64,000 nt of DNA, taken from the NCBI RefSeq assembly GCF_001952935.1, contig NZ_CP018319.1:2262501-2326500 (forward strand). Direction: 5' to 3'. This document shows, piece by piece, positions 45,673 to 55,174 of this stretch. The DNA comes from Pseudomonas frederiksbergensis. Lineage in GTDB: Bacteria > Pseudomonadota > Gammaproteobacteria > Pseudomonadales > Pseudomonadaceae. Numbering within the stretch: position 1 is the stretch's first letter; each line of letters begins with the position of its first letter. Both the position numbers and the translations under genes were made by a program. The notes below the pieces were generated by a model, which was not told the DNA's origin, made no database searches, and saw nothing but the letters and a program-made list of their open reading frames with translations.

Positions 45673-46347
45673 TTATTTCCTGGAAAAATGTACAACCAAC
45701 TTGTCGCCAACGGTTTGCAGCACCTGAACGATCACCAGCAGCAACATCACCGTCACGACCATCACATCAGGCTGGAAACGCTGGTAACCGAAACGGATCG
45801 CCAGGTCGCCCAAACCACCCGCGCCGACGACACCCGCCATCGCCGTGTAGGACACCAGTGTAATGGCTGTCACCGTAATCGCCGCGAAGATGCCTGGGCG
45901 GGCTTCCGGCAGCAAGGCATTGGTGATGATCTGCCGGGTCGTCGCGCCCATGGCCTGGGTCGCCTCGATGATGCCGCGATCCACTTCACGCAGGGCGGTT
46001 TCCACCAGTCGCGCGAAGAATGGCGTAGCGCCCACCACCAGCGGCGGGATCGCACCGGCGACACCGAGGGACGTACCAGTGATCAGCACCGTGAACGGAA
46101 TCATCACGATCAGCAGAATGATGAACGGCAGCGAACGCAGGATGTTCACCACCAGCGACAGCATCGCGTAGACGCCTCTGGCTTCCAGCAACTGACGCGG
46201 GCTGCAGAGGAACAACAGCACGCCCAGGGGCAGGCCGAGCAAAACGGTGAACAACAGCGAACCGAAGAGCATCAGAAAGGTATCGCCGGTGGCCAGCCAG
46301 ATTTCGTACCAGTCGATATTGACGAAGAAACTTGTCAGGACTTCCAT
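45673..46347 (-). CDS. metI: methionine ABC transporter permease
   Basis: 224 residues, five membrane helices. The EAA loop that meets the ATPase is EVDRGIIEATQAMGATTRQI. Its ATG overlaps the metN stop by one base; an 80-base gap separates it from metQ. Confidence 0.94.
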   Translation of the reverse strand: MEVLTSFFVNIDWYEIWLATGDTFLMLFGSLLFTVLLGLPLGVLLFLCSPRQLLEARGVYAMLSLVVNILRSLPFIILLIVMIPFTVLITGTSLGVAGAIPPLVVGATPFFARLVETALREVDRGIIEATQAMGATTRQIITNALLPEARPGIFAAITVTAITLVSYTAMAGVVGAGGLGDLAIRFGYQRFQPDVMVVTVMLLLVIVQVLQTVGDKLVVHFSRK

Positions 46348-47354
46348 CAGCGCAGCACCTCCATGTGGACGTCAGCTGCAGTGAAGTGGGCGAACGCCGC
46401 TTCCATGTCGCCACCAGTCACGGCCAGGGTCAACTGCCCGTAGGGCACGTCTTTGATGCGGTCGATGCGACCGGCCAGAATGCTGTAGTCCACACCCGTT
46501 TCGCGAGCGACGGTGCCCAGCAACGGTGCGTAGGTCGATTCGCCCTGGAAGGTCAGACGCACGATACGCCCTGGAACATGAGCGAAGTCGTCGCGCTGTT
46601 CGCTTTCGTCGATCTGCTCGTCTTCTTGCACGAAGCGCTTGGTGGTCGGGTGCTTCGGATGCAGGAATACCTCAGCCACCGAACCTTGCTCGACGATCAC
46701 GCCAGCGTCCATCACCGCAACCTGGTCGCAGACGCGGCGGATCACGTCCATCTCGTGGGTGATCAACACGATGGTCAGCTTCAGCTCGCGATTGATCTCG
46801 GCCAGCAATTGCAGGACCGACGCCGTGGTCTGCGGGTCCAGTGCGCTGGTGGCTTCGTCGCACAGCAGGATTTTCGGCTTGGTCGCCAGGGCACGGGCGA
46901 TGCCGACGCGTTGCTTCTGGCCACCGGACAACTGCGCCGGGTACTTCCTGGCGTGGTCGGACAGGCCGACCCGTTTCAGCAATTCGGCCACACGCTGGTC
47001 AATCTCACTGCGCGACAGTTCACCGGCCAGGGTCAGCGGCAGCGCGACGTTGTCGGCCACGGTCTTGGACGCCAGCAAGTTGAAGTGCTGGAAGATCATC
47101 CCGACCTGCTGACGAAAGCGCCGCAGGCTGTTGGCATCGAGCGCGGTGACTTCTTCGCCGTCGACCAATATCTTGCCGCCACTGGACTCTTCCAGGCGAT
47201 TGATCAGACGCAGCAGGGTACTTTTTCCCGCGCCGGAATGGCCGATCAGGCCAAAGACCTGACCGTTCTCAATCGTCAGACTGGTCGGATGCAGGGCGGG
47301 AATATCCTTACCGGCGACGCGGTAGGTTTTGTGGACGTTTTGAAACTCGATCAC
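46347..47354 (-). CDS. metN: methionine ABC transporter ATP-binding protein
   Basis: 335 residues. Walker [16 protein letters not shown], signature [20 protein letters not shown], Walker [18 protein letters not shown]-loop [12 protein letters not shown]. The C-terminal ~90 residues are the ACT-like regulatory domain by which methionine inhibits transport. It is divergent from katE; the 263-base gap (47355-47617) should hold both promoters, but I could not fix them. Confidence 0.95.
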   Translation of the reverse strand: MIEFQNVHKTYRVAGKDIPALHPTSLTIENGQVFGLIGHSGAGKSTLLRLINRLEESSGGKILVDGEEVTALDANSLRRFRQQVGMIFQHFNLLASKTVADNVALPLTLAGELSRSEIDQRVAELLKRVGLSDHARKYPAQLSGGQKQRVGIARALATKPKILLCDEATSALDPQTTASVLQLLAEINRELKLTIVLITHEMDVIRRVCDQVAVMDAGVIVEQGSVAEVFLHPKHPTTKRFVQEDEQIDESEQRDDFAHVPGRIVRLTFQGESTYAPLLGTVARETGVDYSILAGRIDRIKDVPYGQLTLAVTGGDMEAAFAHFTAADVHMEVLR

Positions 47355-47617
47355 GTAGCGAACCTTGTGGGGCGCGTTGGAAAAGGATCAGCGGTTAGCC
47401 GGGCGCGCATTTTAGCCTGTCCGTATAGAGGTTATTAGCATTTATTCCGTATTCAACCTTCCATTTGGCAATATCGCGATCAAAGGTTAGAAAAAAGGAA
47501 CGGCGCAAAACGACATCAGTCACTAATTAGGCAACTCGAAAACGCCCCCGGTCCGTGCCTGGGGTATTGCTCAAGAATCCTGGCTACGGCGGGAATCGCA
47601 ACGAGGAGTTTTGTCTG

Positions 47618-49762
47618 ATGAGTATTAAAAAACCTGCCGCAACCAAAAGCGCACTGGCCGGGACCGATACCCCGGACCGCGGGAACACCAATGCCAAGCT
47701 CGACAGCCTGGAGCAATTTCGTTCCGACGCCACTGAACAGGCCCTGCGCACCAACCAGGGCGTGAAAGTCTCGGACAACCAGAACACGTTGAAGGCCGGC
47801 GCCCGCGGGCCATCGTTGCTGGAAGATTTCATCATGCGTGAAAAGATCACGCATTTTGACCATGAACGCATTCCCGAACGCATCGTCCATGCCCGCGGCA
47901 CCGGGGCTCACGGCTACTTCCAGAGCTATGACACTCATTCCGTGCTGACCAAGGCCGGGTTCCTACAAGACCCAAGCCAAAAAACCCCGGTCTTCGTCCG
48001 CTTCTCCACGGTGCAGGGTCCTCGGGGGTCAGGCGATACCGTGCGGGACGTACGAGGTTTCGCGGTGAAGTTTTTCACCGACGAAGGCAACTTCGACCTG
48101 GTGGGCAACAACATGCCGGTGTTTTTCATTCAGGATGCGATCAAGTTTCCGGACTTCGTGCATGCGGTGAAACCCGAGCCGCACAATGAGATCCCTACCG
48201 GTGGCTCGGCTCACGATACCTTTTGGGATTTTGTCTCTCTGGTGCCGGAGTCGGCGCACATGGTGATCTGGACCATGTCCGACCGGGCGATCCCAAAAAG
48301 CCTGCGCAGCATGCAAGGGTTCGGCGTGCACACCTTCCGCCTCATCAATGCCGAAGGTAAATCGCGCTTCGTCAAATTCCACTGGCGCCCCACTGCCGGG
48401 ACCTGTTCGCTGGTGTGGGATGAAGCGCAGAAACTCGCCGGTAAAGACACCGATTACCACCGCCGCGATCTCTGGGAGTCGATCGAGATGGGCGACTACC
48501 CGCAATGGGAGCTGGGCGTACAGATCATCGAGGAGGAGAACGAACATACATTCGACTTCGACATCCTCGACCCGACCAAGCTGATCCCGGAAGAACTGGT
48601 GCCGATCACCCCACTGGGCAAAATGACCCTCAACCGTAACCCCGACAACTTTTTCGCCGAAACCGAACAGGTCGCCTTCTGCCCTGGACATATCGTGCCG
48701 GGAATCGACTTTTCCAACGATCCATTGCTGCAAGGCCGGTTGTTTTCCTACACCGATACGCAAATCAGCCGACTCGGCGGGCCTAACTTTCACGAAATCC
48801 CGATAAACCGTCCGGTGGCACCGTTCCACAATGGTCAACGGGACGCGTTGCATCGCTCCACCATCGACAAGGGCCGCGCGTCCTACGAGCCGAACTCCAT
48901 TGATAGCGGCTGGCCGAAAGAAACGCCGCCGGCAGACCTGGATGGTGGCTTCGAAAGTTATCCAGAGCGCATTGACGCCAACAAGATCCGTCAGCGCAGC
49001 GAATCGTTCAGCGATCACTTCTCCCAGGCGCGGCTGTTTTTCCACAGCATGAGCAAGCACGAGCAGGAGCACATCATCTCGGCTTACAGCTTCGAGCTGG
49101 GCAAGGTTGAGCGAGCATTCATCCGCGAGCGCCAGGTGAATGAGATTCTGGCCAATATCGATCTGGAACTGGCCAAGCGCGTGGCGCAGAACCTGGGGTT
49201 GCCAGTGCCCAAAGCCGGGACGGTCGAAGTACGCAAAACCTCACTGGATCGCTCGCCGGCGCTGAGCCAGGCCAACTTGCTGCCGGCGGATATCAAAACC
49301 TGCAAAGTGGCAATCCTGGCAGCCAATGGCGTCGATGGTGCGGCGATTGATGCAATGAAGAAAGCGCTGAAGGCCGAAGGTGCGCACGCCAAACTGCTCG
49401 GCCCGACATCGGCGCCTGTGACCACCGCCGATGGCAAGGCCTTGCCGGTCGATGCGTCGATGGAAGGCTTGCCTTCGGTGACGTTCAATGCGGTGTTTGT
49501 GCCCGGTGGCGCGGCGTCGATCAAGGCGTTGAGCACCGATGGCGTGGCGCTGCATTACGTGTTGGAGGCGTACAAGCACTTGAAGCCGATCGCGCTGCAG
49601 GGCGAGGCCAAACAGTTGCTGGATGTGTTGAAGCTGGAGGTTGATGCGGGGTTGATCGTGGGTGCGGGCGCGGATGCGAATTTGACCAAACCGTTTTTTG
49701 CCGCGATCGGGCAGCATCGGGTGTGGGACAGGGAGCCTAAGGCCAAGGCGATTCCGGCCTGA
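47618..49762 (+). CDS. katE: catalase HPII, large-subunit (clade 2) with DJ-1-like domain
   Basis: 714 residues from ATG 47618 (GAGGAG ~10 bases upstream). Catalytic His in [16 protein letters not shown], the Asn region in [20 protein letters not shown], and the proximal heme Tyr in [18 protein letters not shown]. The last ~150 residues ([20 protein letters not shown] ...) form the flavodoxin/DJ-1-like domain of large catalases. It destroys H2O2 in stationary phase; RpoS control is typical of the family. Confidence 0.95.
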   Translation: MSIKKPAATKSALAGTDTPDRGNTNAKLDSLEQFRSDATEQALRTNQGVKVSDNQNTLKAGARGPSLLEDFIMREKITHFDHERIPERIVHARGTGAHGYFQSYDTHSVLTKAGFLQDPSQKTPVFVRFSTVQGPRGSGDTVRDVRGFAVKFFTDEGNFDLVGNNMPVFFIQDAIKFPDFVHAVKPEPHNEIPTGGSAHDTFWDFVSLVPESAHMVIWTMSDRAIPKSLRSMQGFGVHTFRLINAEGKSRFVKFHWRPTAGTCSLVWDEAQKLAGKDTDYHRRDLWESIEMGDYPQWELGVQIIEEENEHTFDFDILDPTKLIPEELVPITPLGKMTLNRNPDNFFAETEQVAFCPGHIVPGIDFSNDPLLQGRLFSYTDTQISRLGGPNFHEIPINRPVAPFHNGQRDALHRSTIDKGRASYEPNSIDSGWPKETPPADLDGGFESYPERIDANKIRQRSESFSDHFSQARLFFHSMSKHEQEHIISAYSFELGKVERAFIRERQVNEILANIDLELAKRVAQNLGLPVPKAGTVEVRKTSLDRSPALSQANLLPADIKTCKVAILAANGVDGAAIDAMKKALKAEGAHAKLLGPTSAPVTTADGKALPVDASMEGLPSVTFNAVFVPGGAASIKALSTDGVALHYVLEAYKHLKPIALQGEAKQLLDVLKLEVDAGLIVGAGADANLTKPFFAAIGQHRVWDREPKAKAIPA

Positions 49763-49804
49763 AGTTTTGTATCGATGGCAAGGACGCCTTCGTCGGAACG
49801 CCGC

Positions 49805-49884
49805 CCGGAGCAAGCCCGCTCCCACATTAGACCGAGTATTTTTGAACAACCCGGTCAACTGTGGGAGCGAGCCTGCTCGCGATG
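49805..49884. repeat. degenerate REP units, tail-to-tail
   Basis: GGAGCAAGCCCGCTCCCACA (49807-49826) and TGTGGGAGCGAGCCTGCTCG (49860-49879) are family-B REP units, but they point away from each other, opposite to the intact pairs at 34879 and 44661. Probably the remains of two REPINs or a rearranged one. Confidence 0.75.
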
Positions 49885-49887
49885 CTT

Positions 49888-50604
49888 TTAGGGTTTACGC
49901 GGACTCAAAACCATCTGCGCCGGCACATTGCGCAAAATCTGCTTCTCCAGATTCAGATCAAAATCCGAATCGAGCTTCTTCACGCGTTTGGTCAACAACG
50001 TGGTCAACCAAGGGAAGTCCTGGGTGCGTGGCGCCTGAATGCTCACATCGCACTGGTAATTCACCACATCGGCGGCGATCGCATCCAGTTGGCGACGAAG
50101 CTTGGTCATATCCGTCAGGTTCAACGCAACCGTGGTGCTTTCAGCCGTCGGATCAATAACCTTGGCCTGTGGCTTGGCTTCGGCAGCCATGAGCGCAGCT
50201 TCGGCTCTATCGAGTTCAGCTTTGCGGGCATCAACAATGGCATTGTTGACCCCACCGGTTAGCGCCGGTGCCTTGGGCATCAACGCCCGGGCGCGGCTCA
50301 GCGCCGTGGCAGCGGCATTCACATCACCTTTTTGCAGCACGATCCGACTGCGGTGCAGATAGGCTTCGGCCAGTTGCCGTTGGTATTGCTCAAGGGATGG
50401 ATCATTGGGCGACTCGGCCTGCAAGGCCGCCAGTTGATCTTCGGCAGTCGCCAGTTCGCTGCTGGCCAGGCTTTGTTGCAGCTGTGCGATGGCCGTGGCC
50501 CGTGCACCGCTAGCCTCGGGGGCCGCCGGTGGCGTGCTTTGACAAGCGCCCAGTAGCAATGAAAATGCGACAAGGAGCAGATAACGGGAGGGGAACAGCT
50601 TCAT
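49888..50604 (-). CDS. putative lipoprotein downstream of znuB
   Basis: 238 residues. Signal with lipobox LLGACQSTP. The middle is helical with tetratricopeptide-like spacing (AEDQLAALQAESPNDPSLEQ, LQKGDVNAAATALSRARALM). It follows znuB by 37 bases and corresponds to PA5502. No motif for zinc binding is seen. Role unknown; it may simply be co-transcribed with the zinc genes. Confidence 0.85.
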   Translation of the reverse strand: MKLFPSRYLLLVAFSLLLGACQSTPPAAPEASGARATAIAQLQQSLASSELATAEDQLAALQAESPNDPSLEQYQRQLAEAYLHRSRIVLQKGDVNAAATALSRARALMPKAPALTGGVNNAIVDARKAELDRAEAALMAAEAKPQAKVIDPTAESTTVALNLTDMTKLRRQLDAIAADVVNYQCDVSIQAPRTQDFPWLTTLLTKRVKKLDSDFDLNLEKQILRNVPAQMVLSPRKP

Positions 50605-50641
50605 TCCTGCGACTCTCTATTTGCGCAAAAAACGAGCAAGT

Positions 50642-51430
50642 CTACACCCCTCGACGGGGCAGGACAAAACTCAGCAGAAACAGTGCGGCGGCCGTCACAA
50701 CAATCGATGGGCCCGCCGGGGTGTCCTTGAACCATGACAATGCCAGCCCGCCACAGACCGCGAGCATACCCAGCAGGCTCGCGCCCAGCGCCATCTGCTC
50801 CGGTGACCGGGCGTGACGTTGTGCCGCAGCCGCCGGGATGATCAGCAACGACGTAATCAGCAACACCCCGACGATTTTCATCGCCACCGCGATCACCACG
50901 GCGATCAGCAACATCAGGGTCAAGCGCAACGCCGCCACCGGCAGGCCTTCAACCCTGGCCAGCTCTTCATGCACCGTGATGGCCAGCAATGGCCGCCACA
51001 ACGTCACCAGCAACGCCAGGACGGCCGTGCTGCCGCCGAGTATCCAGGCCAGATCGGTCGGGCTGATCGCCAGCAAGTCGCCGAACAGATAAGCCATCAG
51101 GTCGATCCGCACTTCGTGCATGAAGCTTAGTACGACCAGGCCCAAAGAGAGCGTGCTCGGTGCGAGAATTCCCAAAAGCGTGTCAGACGCCAGCGGTTGG
51201 CGCTGTTGCAAGGTCACCAGCAACACCGCCAGCAGCAGACAGCCTACGGTGACCGCCACGGTCGGGCTGACATCCAGCAGAAACCCCAGCGCCACACCGA
51301 GCAGCGCGGCATGGGAAAGGGTGTCGCCGAAATAGGCCATGCGCCGCCAGACCACGAACGAACCCAGAGGGCCCGCGACCAACGCCAGGGCCAGGCCTGC
51401 AAGCAGGGCGTAGAGCAGAAAATCAGCCAT
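50642..51430 (-). CDS. znuB: zinc ABC transporter permease
   Basis: 262 residues from ATG 51430 (starts [20 protein letters not shown]; the frame is open further upstream but over znuC). It is an ABC-3 family permease with seven to eight helices and words [20 protein letters not shown]. It overlaps znuC by 8 bases. Confidence 0.94.
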   Translation of the reverse strand: MADFLLYALLAGLALALVAGPLGSFVVWRRMAYFGDTLSHAALLGVALGFLLDVSPTVAVTVGCLLLAVLLVTLQQRQPLASDTLLGILAPSTLSLGLVVLSFMHEVRIDLMAYLFGDLLAISPTDLAWILGGSTAVLALLVTLWRPLLAITVHEELARVEGLPVAALRLTLMLLIAVVIAVAMKIVGVLLITSLLIIPAAAAQRHARSPEQMALGASLLGMLAVCGGLALSWFKDTPAGPSIVVTAAALFLLSFVLPRRGV

Positions 51431-52208
51431 GCTTGCAGCTATCTCCGTGAACGTGGGTAGAGGCCGATGGGACGGCGCTGACCACCGAGCCATGCAAGTC
51501 ATGGGCGTGGTCGTGATGGTGGTGATAAATCGCCAGGCTTTGTGCGTTCTTTCCGAACAGCTCGACGAAAGCCGGATCACTGCTGACTTGCTCGGGATGA
51601 CCGGAGCAGCAGACGTGACGGTTGAGGCAGACCACCTGGTCGGTGGTACTCATTACCAGGTGCAGATCGTGAGACACCATCAACACGCCGCAGCCGTGAC
51701 GGTCGCGCAATCGTGTGATCAAGCTGTAGAGCTCGGCCTGCCCGGCCACATCGACGCCTTGCACAGGTTCGTCGAGCACCAGCAGTTCCGGCTCGCGCAG
51801 CAATGCCCGGGCCAGCAGCACCCGCTGCATTTCGCCGCCGGAAACACTTTGCACCGGACTGTCGATCACCTGTTCGGCGCCGACTTCCCTGAGTGCCGCC
51901 AAGGCCATGGCGCGGTCCACGCCCGGCACCAGACGCAAGAAGCGCAGCACCGACAGCGGCAACGTCGGATCGACGTGAAGTTTTTGCGGCATGTAACCGA
52001 CCCGCAGCTTCGGCTTGCGCCACACGCTGCCACTGTCCGGTTTCAACAGACCAAGTACAGCGCGAACCAGCGTGGTCTTGCCAGCGCCGTTAGGGCCGAT
52101 CAGCGTGACGATCTGCCCGGGCTCGACGCTCAGCTCGATGTTATCCAGCACGTTTTGCCCGGCGAAGGTGACGGCAACCTGCTCGAGGCGGATCAGCGCA
52201 TTGCTCAT
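51423..52208 (-). CDS. znuC: zinc ABC transporter ATP-binding protein
   Basis: 261 residues from ATG 52208, which overlaps the zur stop by one base. Walker [17 protein letters not shown], signature [20 protein letters not shown], Walker [14 protein letters not shown] histidine-rich C-terminus ([13 protein letters not shown] ... [10 protein letters not shown]) may buffer zinc. Confidence 0.95.
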   Translation of the reverse strand: MSNALIRLEQVAVTFAGQNVLDNIELSVEPGQIVTLIGPNGAGKTTLVRAVLGLLKPDSGSVWRKPKLRVGYMPQKLHVDPTLPLSVLRFLRLVPGVDRAMALAALREVGAEQVIDSPVQSVSGGEMQRVLLARALLREPELLVLDEPVQGVDVAGQAELYSLITRLRDRHGCGVLMVSHDLHLVMSTTDQVVCLNRHVCCSGHPEQVSSDPAFVELFGKNAQSLAIYHHHHDHAHDLHGSVVSAVPSASTHVHGDSCKHG

Positions 52209-52690
52209 CAAACCCCCTGACAACCCGAGCAGAGGCCGACCACTTCAACGGTCTGGCCTTCGACGACAAATCCGACATCCTTGGCGCTACTGATGATCGC
52301 GTCGCTGATGGATTTCTGTTCGAGCTCGATGGCGGCGTGACATTCGCGGCAAATCAGGAACTGGCCTTGGTGAGCGTGTCCCGGGTGATTGCAGCCGACG
52401 AAGGCGTTCAGCGAGGAGATGCGGTGTACGAGGCCGTTTTCCAGCAGGAAGTCCAGCGCACGGTACACGGTCGGCGGCGCCGCACGGCGGCCGTCCTGCT
52501 CGCTGAGCACCGCGAGAATGTCGTAAGCACCCAACGGTTTGTGGCTTTGCCAGACCAGTTCCAGCACCCTACGGCGCAAGGCGGTCAGGCGCAGGCCTTG
52601 ACGTGCGCACAGGGCATCGGCCTCAGACAATGCGCTATGGACGCAATGAGAGTGGTCGTGGGGACGGCTGGCAATCGGTGTTTTAGGCAT
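52208..52690 (-). CDS. zur: zinc uptake regulator
   Basis: 160 residues, Fur superfamily. Structural zinc cysteines are in [12 protein letters not shown] and GLCSGCQGV; the winged helix is near residues 30-90 ([20 protein letters not shown]). It represses zinc uptake when zinc is ample. First gene of zur-znuC-znuB, divergent from znuA. Confidence 0.95.
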   Translation of the reverse strand: MPKTPIASRPHDHSHCVHSALSEADALCARQGLRLTALRRRVLELVWQSHKPLGAYDILAVLSEQDGRRAAPPTVYRALDFLLENGLVHRISSLNAFVGCNHPGHAHQGQFLICRECHAAIELEQKSISDAIISSAKDVGFVVEGQTVEVVGLCSGCQGV

Positions 52691-52716
52691 GAGCGGCGAC
52701 GAGTTTTGTGAGAGAC

Positions 52717-52729
52717 GTTATTATGTTAC
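52717..52729. promoter_or_regulatory. Zur box between zur and znuA
   Basis: GTTATTATGTTAC fits the Zur pattern GTTATNNNATAAC with two changes in the right half. It lies between the divergent zur and znuA starts, where Zur control of both is expected. Confidence 0.6.
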
Positions 52730-52747
52730 CCGTTCTCGCCTCTTCGA

Positions 52748-53677
52748 GTGGTCATCGTGTCCCGACTTTTTTCTATCTTTGTCGCATTTGTCGCCAGTTT
52801 TCTGCTGATCGGTTCAGCTCATGCCGAAGTCAAAGTTCTCACCAGTATCAAGCCTCTACAGCTGATCGCTGCGGCGGTGCAGGACGGCGTGGCGATTCCG
52901 GAAGTCTTGCTGCCGCCTGGTGCCTCGCCTCATAACTATGCCTTGCGCCCATCCGACGTACGGAAGGTGCAATCGGTGGATCTGGTTTACTGGATCGGTC
53001 CGAGCATGGAAGGTTTCCTGCCCCGCGTGCTGAATGGTCGTACGCTACCCAGCGTCGCCGTGCAGGATCTGCCGGGCCTGAAACTGCGACATTTCGCCGA
53101 AGAAAGCCACTCACACGCCGATGAAGCCGACGAGCATGATCACGATCACCGCCCCGGCAGCCTGGACGCGCACTTGTGGCTTTCGCCGGTCAACGCCCGT
53201 GCCATTGCCACAAAAATGGCCGCTGATTTGAGTGCAGCCGATCCGGCCAATGCCGCGCGTTATCAGAGCAACCTCAAGGCGTTCGATGAGCGCCTGGACG
53301 CCATGGATCTTCGCTTGAAGGCGCGCCTGGCCGGCATCGCGGGCAAACCGTACTTCGTATTCCACGAGGCCTTCGACTACTTTGAAGACGCCTACGGCCT
53401 CAAGCATGCCGGCGTATTCAGCGTCGCCGCCGAGGTCCAGCCCGGTGCCCAGCACGTCGCGGCGATGCGCACTCGATTACAGGAAGTCGGCAAAACCTGC
53501 GTGTTCAGCGAACCGCCTCTGCGCCCGCGCCTGGCGGAAACCCTGGTGGCGGGTCTGCCGGTGAAGCTGGCGGAACTGGACGCGCTGGGCGGTTACACGC
53601 CAGCGACCGCCCAAGGGTATGAGCAGGTACTGGAGAAATTGGGGAATGATTTGGCGGGGTGTCTGGAGTCGTTGTAA
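52748..53677 (+). CDS. znuA: zinc ABC transporter substrate-binding protein
   Basis: 309 residues from GTG 52748; a second GTG at 52757 is possible. Signal peptide ends IGSAHAE. Zinc histidines lie in PPGASPHNYALRPSD, DAHLWLSPVNARAIA and FVFHEAFDYFEDAYG; a histidine-acid loop (HSHADEADEHDHDH) near residue 120 is typical of ZnuA. It captures zinc in the periplasm for ZnuBC. Confidence 0.95.
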   Translation: MVIVSRLFSIFVAFVASFLLIGSAHAEVKVLTSIKPLQLIAAAVQDGVAIPEVLLPPGASPHNYALRPSDVRKVQSVDLVYWIGPSMEGFLPRVLNGRTLPSVAVQDLPGLKLRHFAEESHSHADEADEHDHDHRPGSLDAHLWLSPVNARAIATKMAADLSAADPANAARYQSNLKAFDERLDAMDLRLKARLAGIAGKPYFVFHEAFDYFEDAYGLKHAGVFSVAAEVQPGAQHVAAMRTRLQEVGKTCVFSEPPLRPRLAETLVAGLPVKLAELDALGGYTPATAQGYEQVLEKLGNDLAGCLESL

Positions 53678-53692
53678 CCGCCCCCCATATCC

Positions 53693-53798
53693 TGTGGCGA
53701 GGGAGCTTGCTCCCGCTGGACTGCGCAGCAGTCCCCTTCTTTTTAGGTAGAGAGTGGGGCCGCTTCGCGGCCCAGCGGGAGCAAGCCCCCTCACCACA
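53693..53798. repeat. REP pair (REPIN), family A
   Basis: TGTGGCGAGGGAGCTTGCTC at the left and a complement with two changes at the right, between the convergent znuA and thrB genes. Inner arms also pair (CTGCGCAGCAG; GGCCGCTTCGCGGCC). Confidence 0.9.
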
Positions 53799-53800
53799 AT

Positions 53801-54751
53801 TTAAAGCGCGAACGGCAGCGGCGTGCTGACCTTCTGCCGCTGCGCCAGACGCTGCTGAAATTCCATCGGATCGTGAATCAACACGTCCTGCCCGGCAAAC
53901 GACTCGGCGGCGATCAACCGCGACAACCAGAACCGCACACACGCCACTCGGAGCATGGTCGGCCACAATTCCGCCTCGGCCGCCGTGAACGGTCGCAGCG
54001 CTGCATAAGCGCCAAGCAACGCCCTCGCCCGCGGCCCGTCGATCAACCCGCTCTCGTCCGAACACCAGTCGTTCAAGGCGATCGCCACGTCGTAGAGCAT
54101 TGGCCCCGAACACGCGTTGTAGAAGTCGATCAACCCGGTCAGGTGCGTGCCTTCGAACATCGCGTTATCGCGGAACAGGTCGGCGTGGATATTGGCTCGT
54201 GGCAGCGCCAGAATTTTCGTCTTTTGCTGTGTGATCTCGTCCAGCGCCCGTTGCAGCAGATCGCTTTGCTCGGCATTGAGGTGCGACAGCAACTGCGTGC
54301 CCTCTTCCAGCATCCAGTCCAGGCCGCGATCGGTCTTGCGCTTGATCATGTTGGCCTGGGTCGCCAGATGCAGATGGCCGAGCAACTCGCCCACCTGAGC
54401 GCAATGCTGCGCATTGGCTTCCTTGATGTGCTTGCCGGCCAGACGTGGCTGCAACAGCGCAGGTTTGCCGGCCAGTTCGCGCAAGGCGATGCCGTCGGTG
54501 GTGCGCAAGGCATAAGGCACGGGCAGGTTGGCGTCATGCAGCACGTCGAGCAATTCAATGAAGAACGGCATCTCCTGAACCGGACCGCGCTCAACCAGGG
54601 TCAGGACAAATTCGCCCTGCTCCAGGCTGATGAAGAAATTGGTGTTTTCGCTACCGGCGGCAATCCCCTGGAAATCAAGCAGGCGGCCGAGCCCGTAAGG
54701 GGCGAGAAAGGTTTCCAGCTCGGGCCGAGCCAGCGGGGTGAACACAGACAT
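53801..54751 (-). CDS. thrB: homoserine kinase (ThrB, APH fold)
   Basis: 316 residues from ATG 54751, starting MSVFTPLARPELETFLAPYG. The kinase motifs are NIHADLFRDNAMFEG (HxDxxxxN) and LTGLIDFYNACSGP (Asp-Phe). It phosphorylates homoserine in threonine synthesis and belongs to the aminoglycoside-phosphotransferase-like type found in pseudomonads. It is downstream of the DUF2782 gene, 58 bases away, and corresponds to PA5495. Confidence 0.93.
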   Translation of the reverse strand: MSVFTPLARPELETFLAPYGLGRLLDFQGIAAGSENTNFFISLEQGEFVLTLVERGPVQEMPFFIELLDVLHDANLPVPYALRTTDGIALRELAGKPALLQPRLAGKHIKEANAQHCAQVGELLGHLHLATQANMIKRKTDRGLDWMLEEGTQLLSHLNAEQSDLLQRALDEITQQKTKILALPRANIHADLFRDNAMFEGTHLTGLIDFYNACSGPMLYDVAIALNDWCSDESGLIDGPRARALLGAYAALRPFTAAEAELWPTMLRVACVRFWLSRLIAAESFAGQDVLIHDPMEFQQRLAQRQKVSTPLPFAL

Positions 54752-54809
54752 GTTTGAACTGCCAGTACGGGCGCCGCTGCTTGAGCCAGCGCCGATTGAA
54801 ATTAAGAAA

Positions 54810-55100
54810 CTACTTCCACTCAAAGATCTTCCACGACGGAATCAGCATATCCGGCTGATCCGAGCGGATGAAATTTGCATCGGTCCCGTCCGCGCGCACC
54901 AGGAAATACGGCGGTGCGCCCTTCGGTGTGACCTTGATTGCATACAGGAAACCGTTTTGACGGTACTCCTGGATGGTTTTATCCCCCTCCGTGCGGATAG
55001 TGACTTCCGGCTCCGGTGTCGGTGCATCGTCCGCCGCCATGACGGCCAACGGAACGGTTGCAAACAAGCCAGCCAGCAACAGGCGATTTAGTGTGCGCAT
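54810..55100 (-). CDS. DUF2782 exported small protein
   Basis: 96 residues with a signal peptide (cleavage near VMA-AD) and the DUF2782 core EVTIRTEGDKTIQEYRQNGF, YAIKVTPKGAPPYFLVRADG. Always near polA/thrB in pseudomonads (PA5494). Function unknown. Divergent from polA. Confidence 0.9.
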   Translation of the reverse strand: MRTLNRLLLAGLFATVPLAVMAADDAPTPEPEVTIRTEGDKTIQEYRQNGFLYAIKVTPKGAPPYFLVRADGTDANFIRSDQPDMLIPSWKIFEWK

Positions 55101-55174
55101 GATAACCTTGTCCCTTTGTCGTCAACGGTCCCGCTATTCTAGCGCCGGACCCGCCGAAAAGGTTGATCCTGCTC

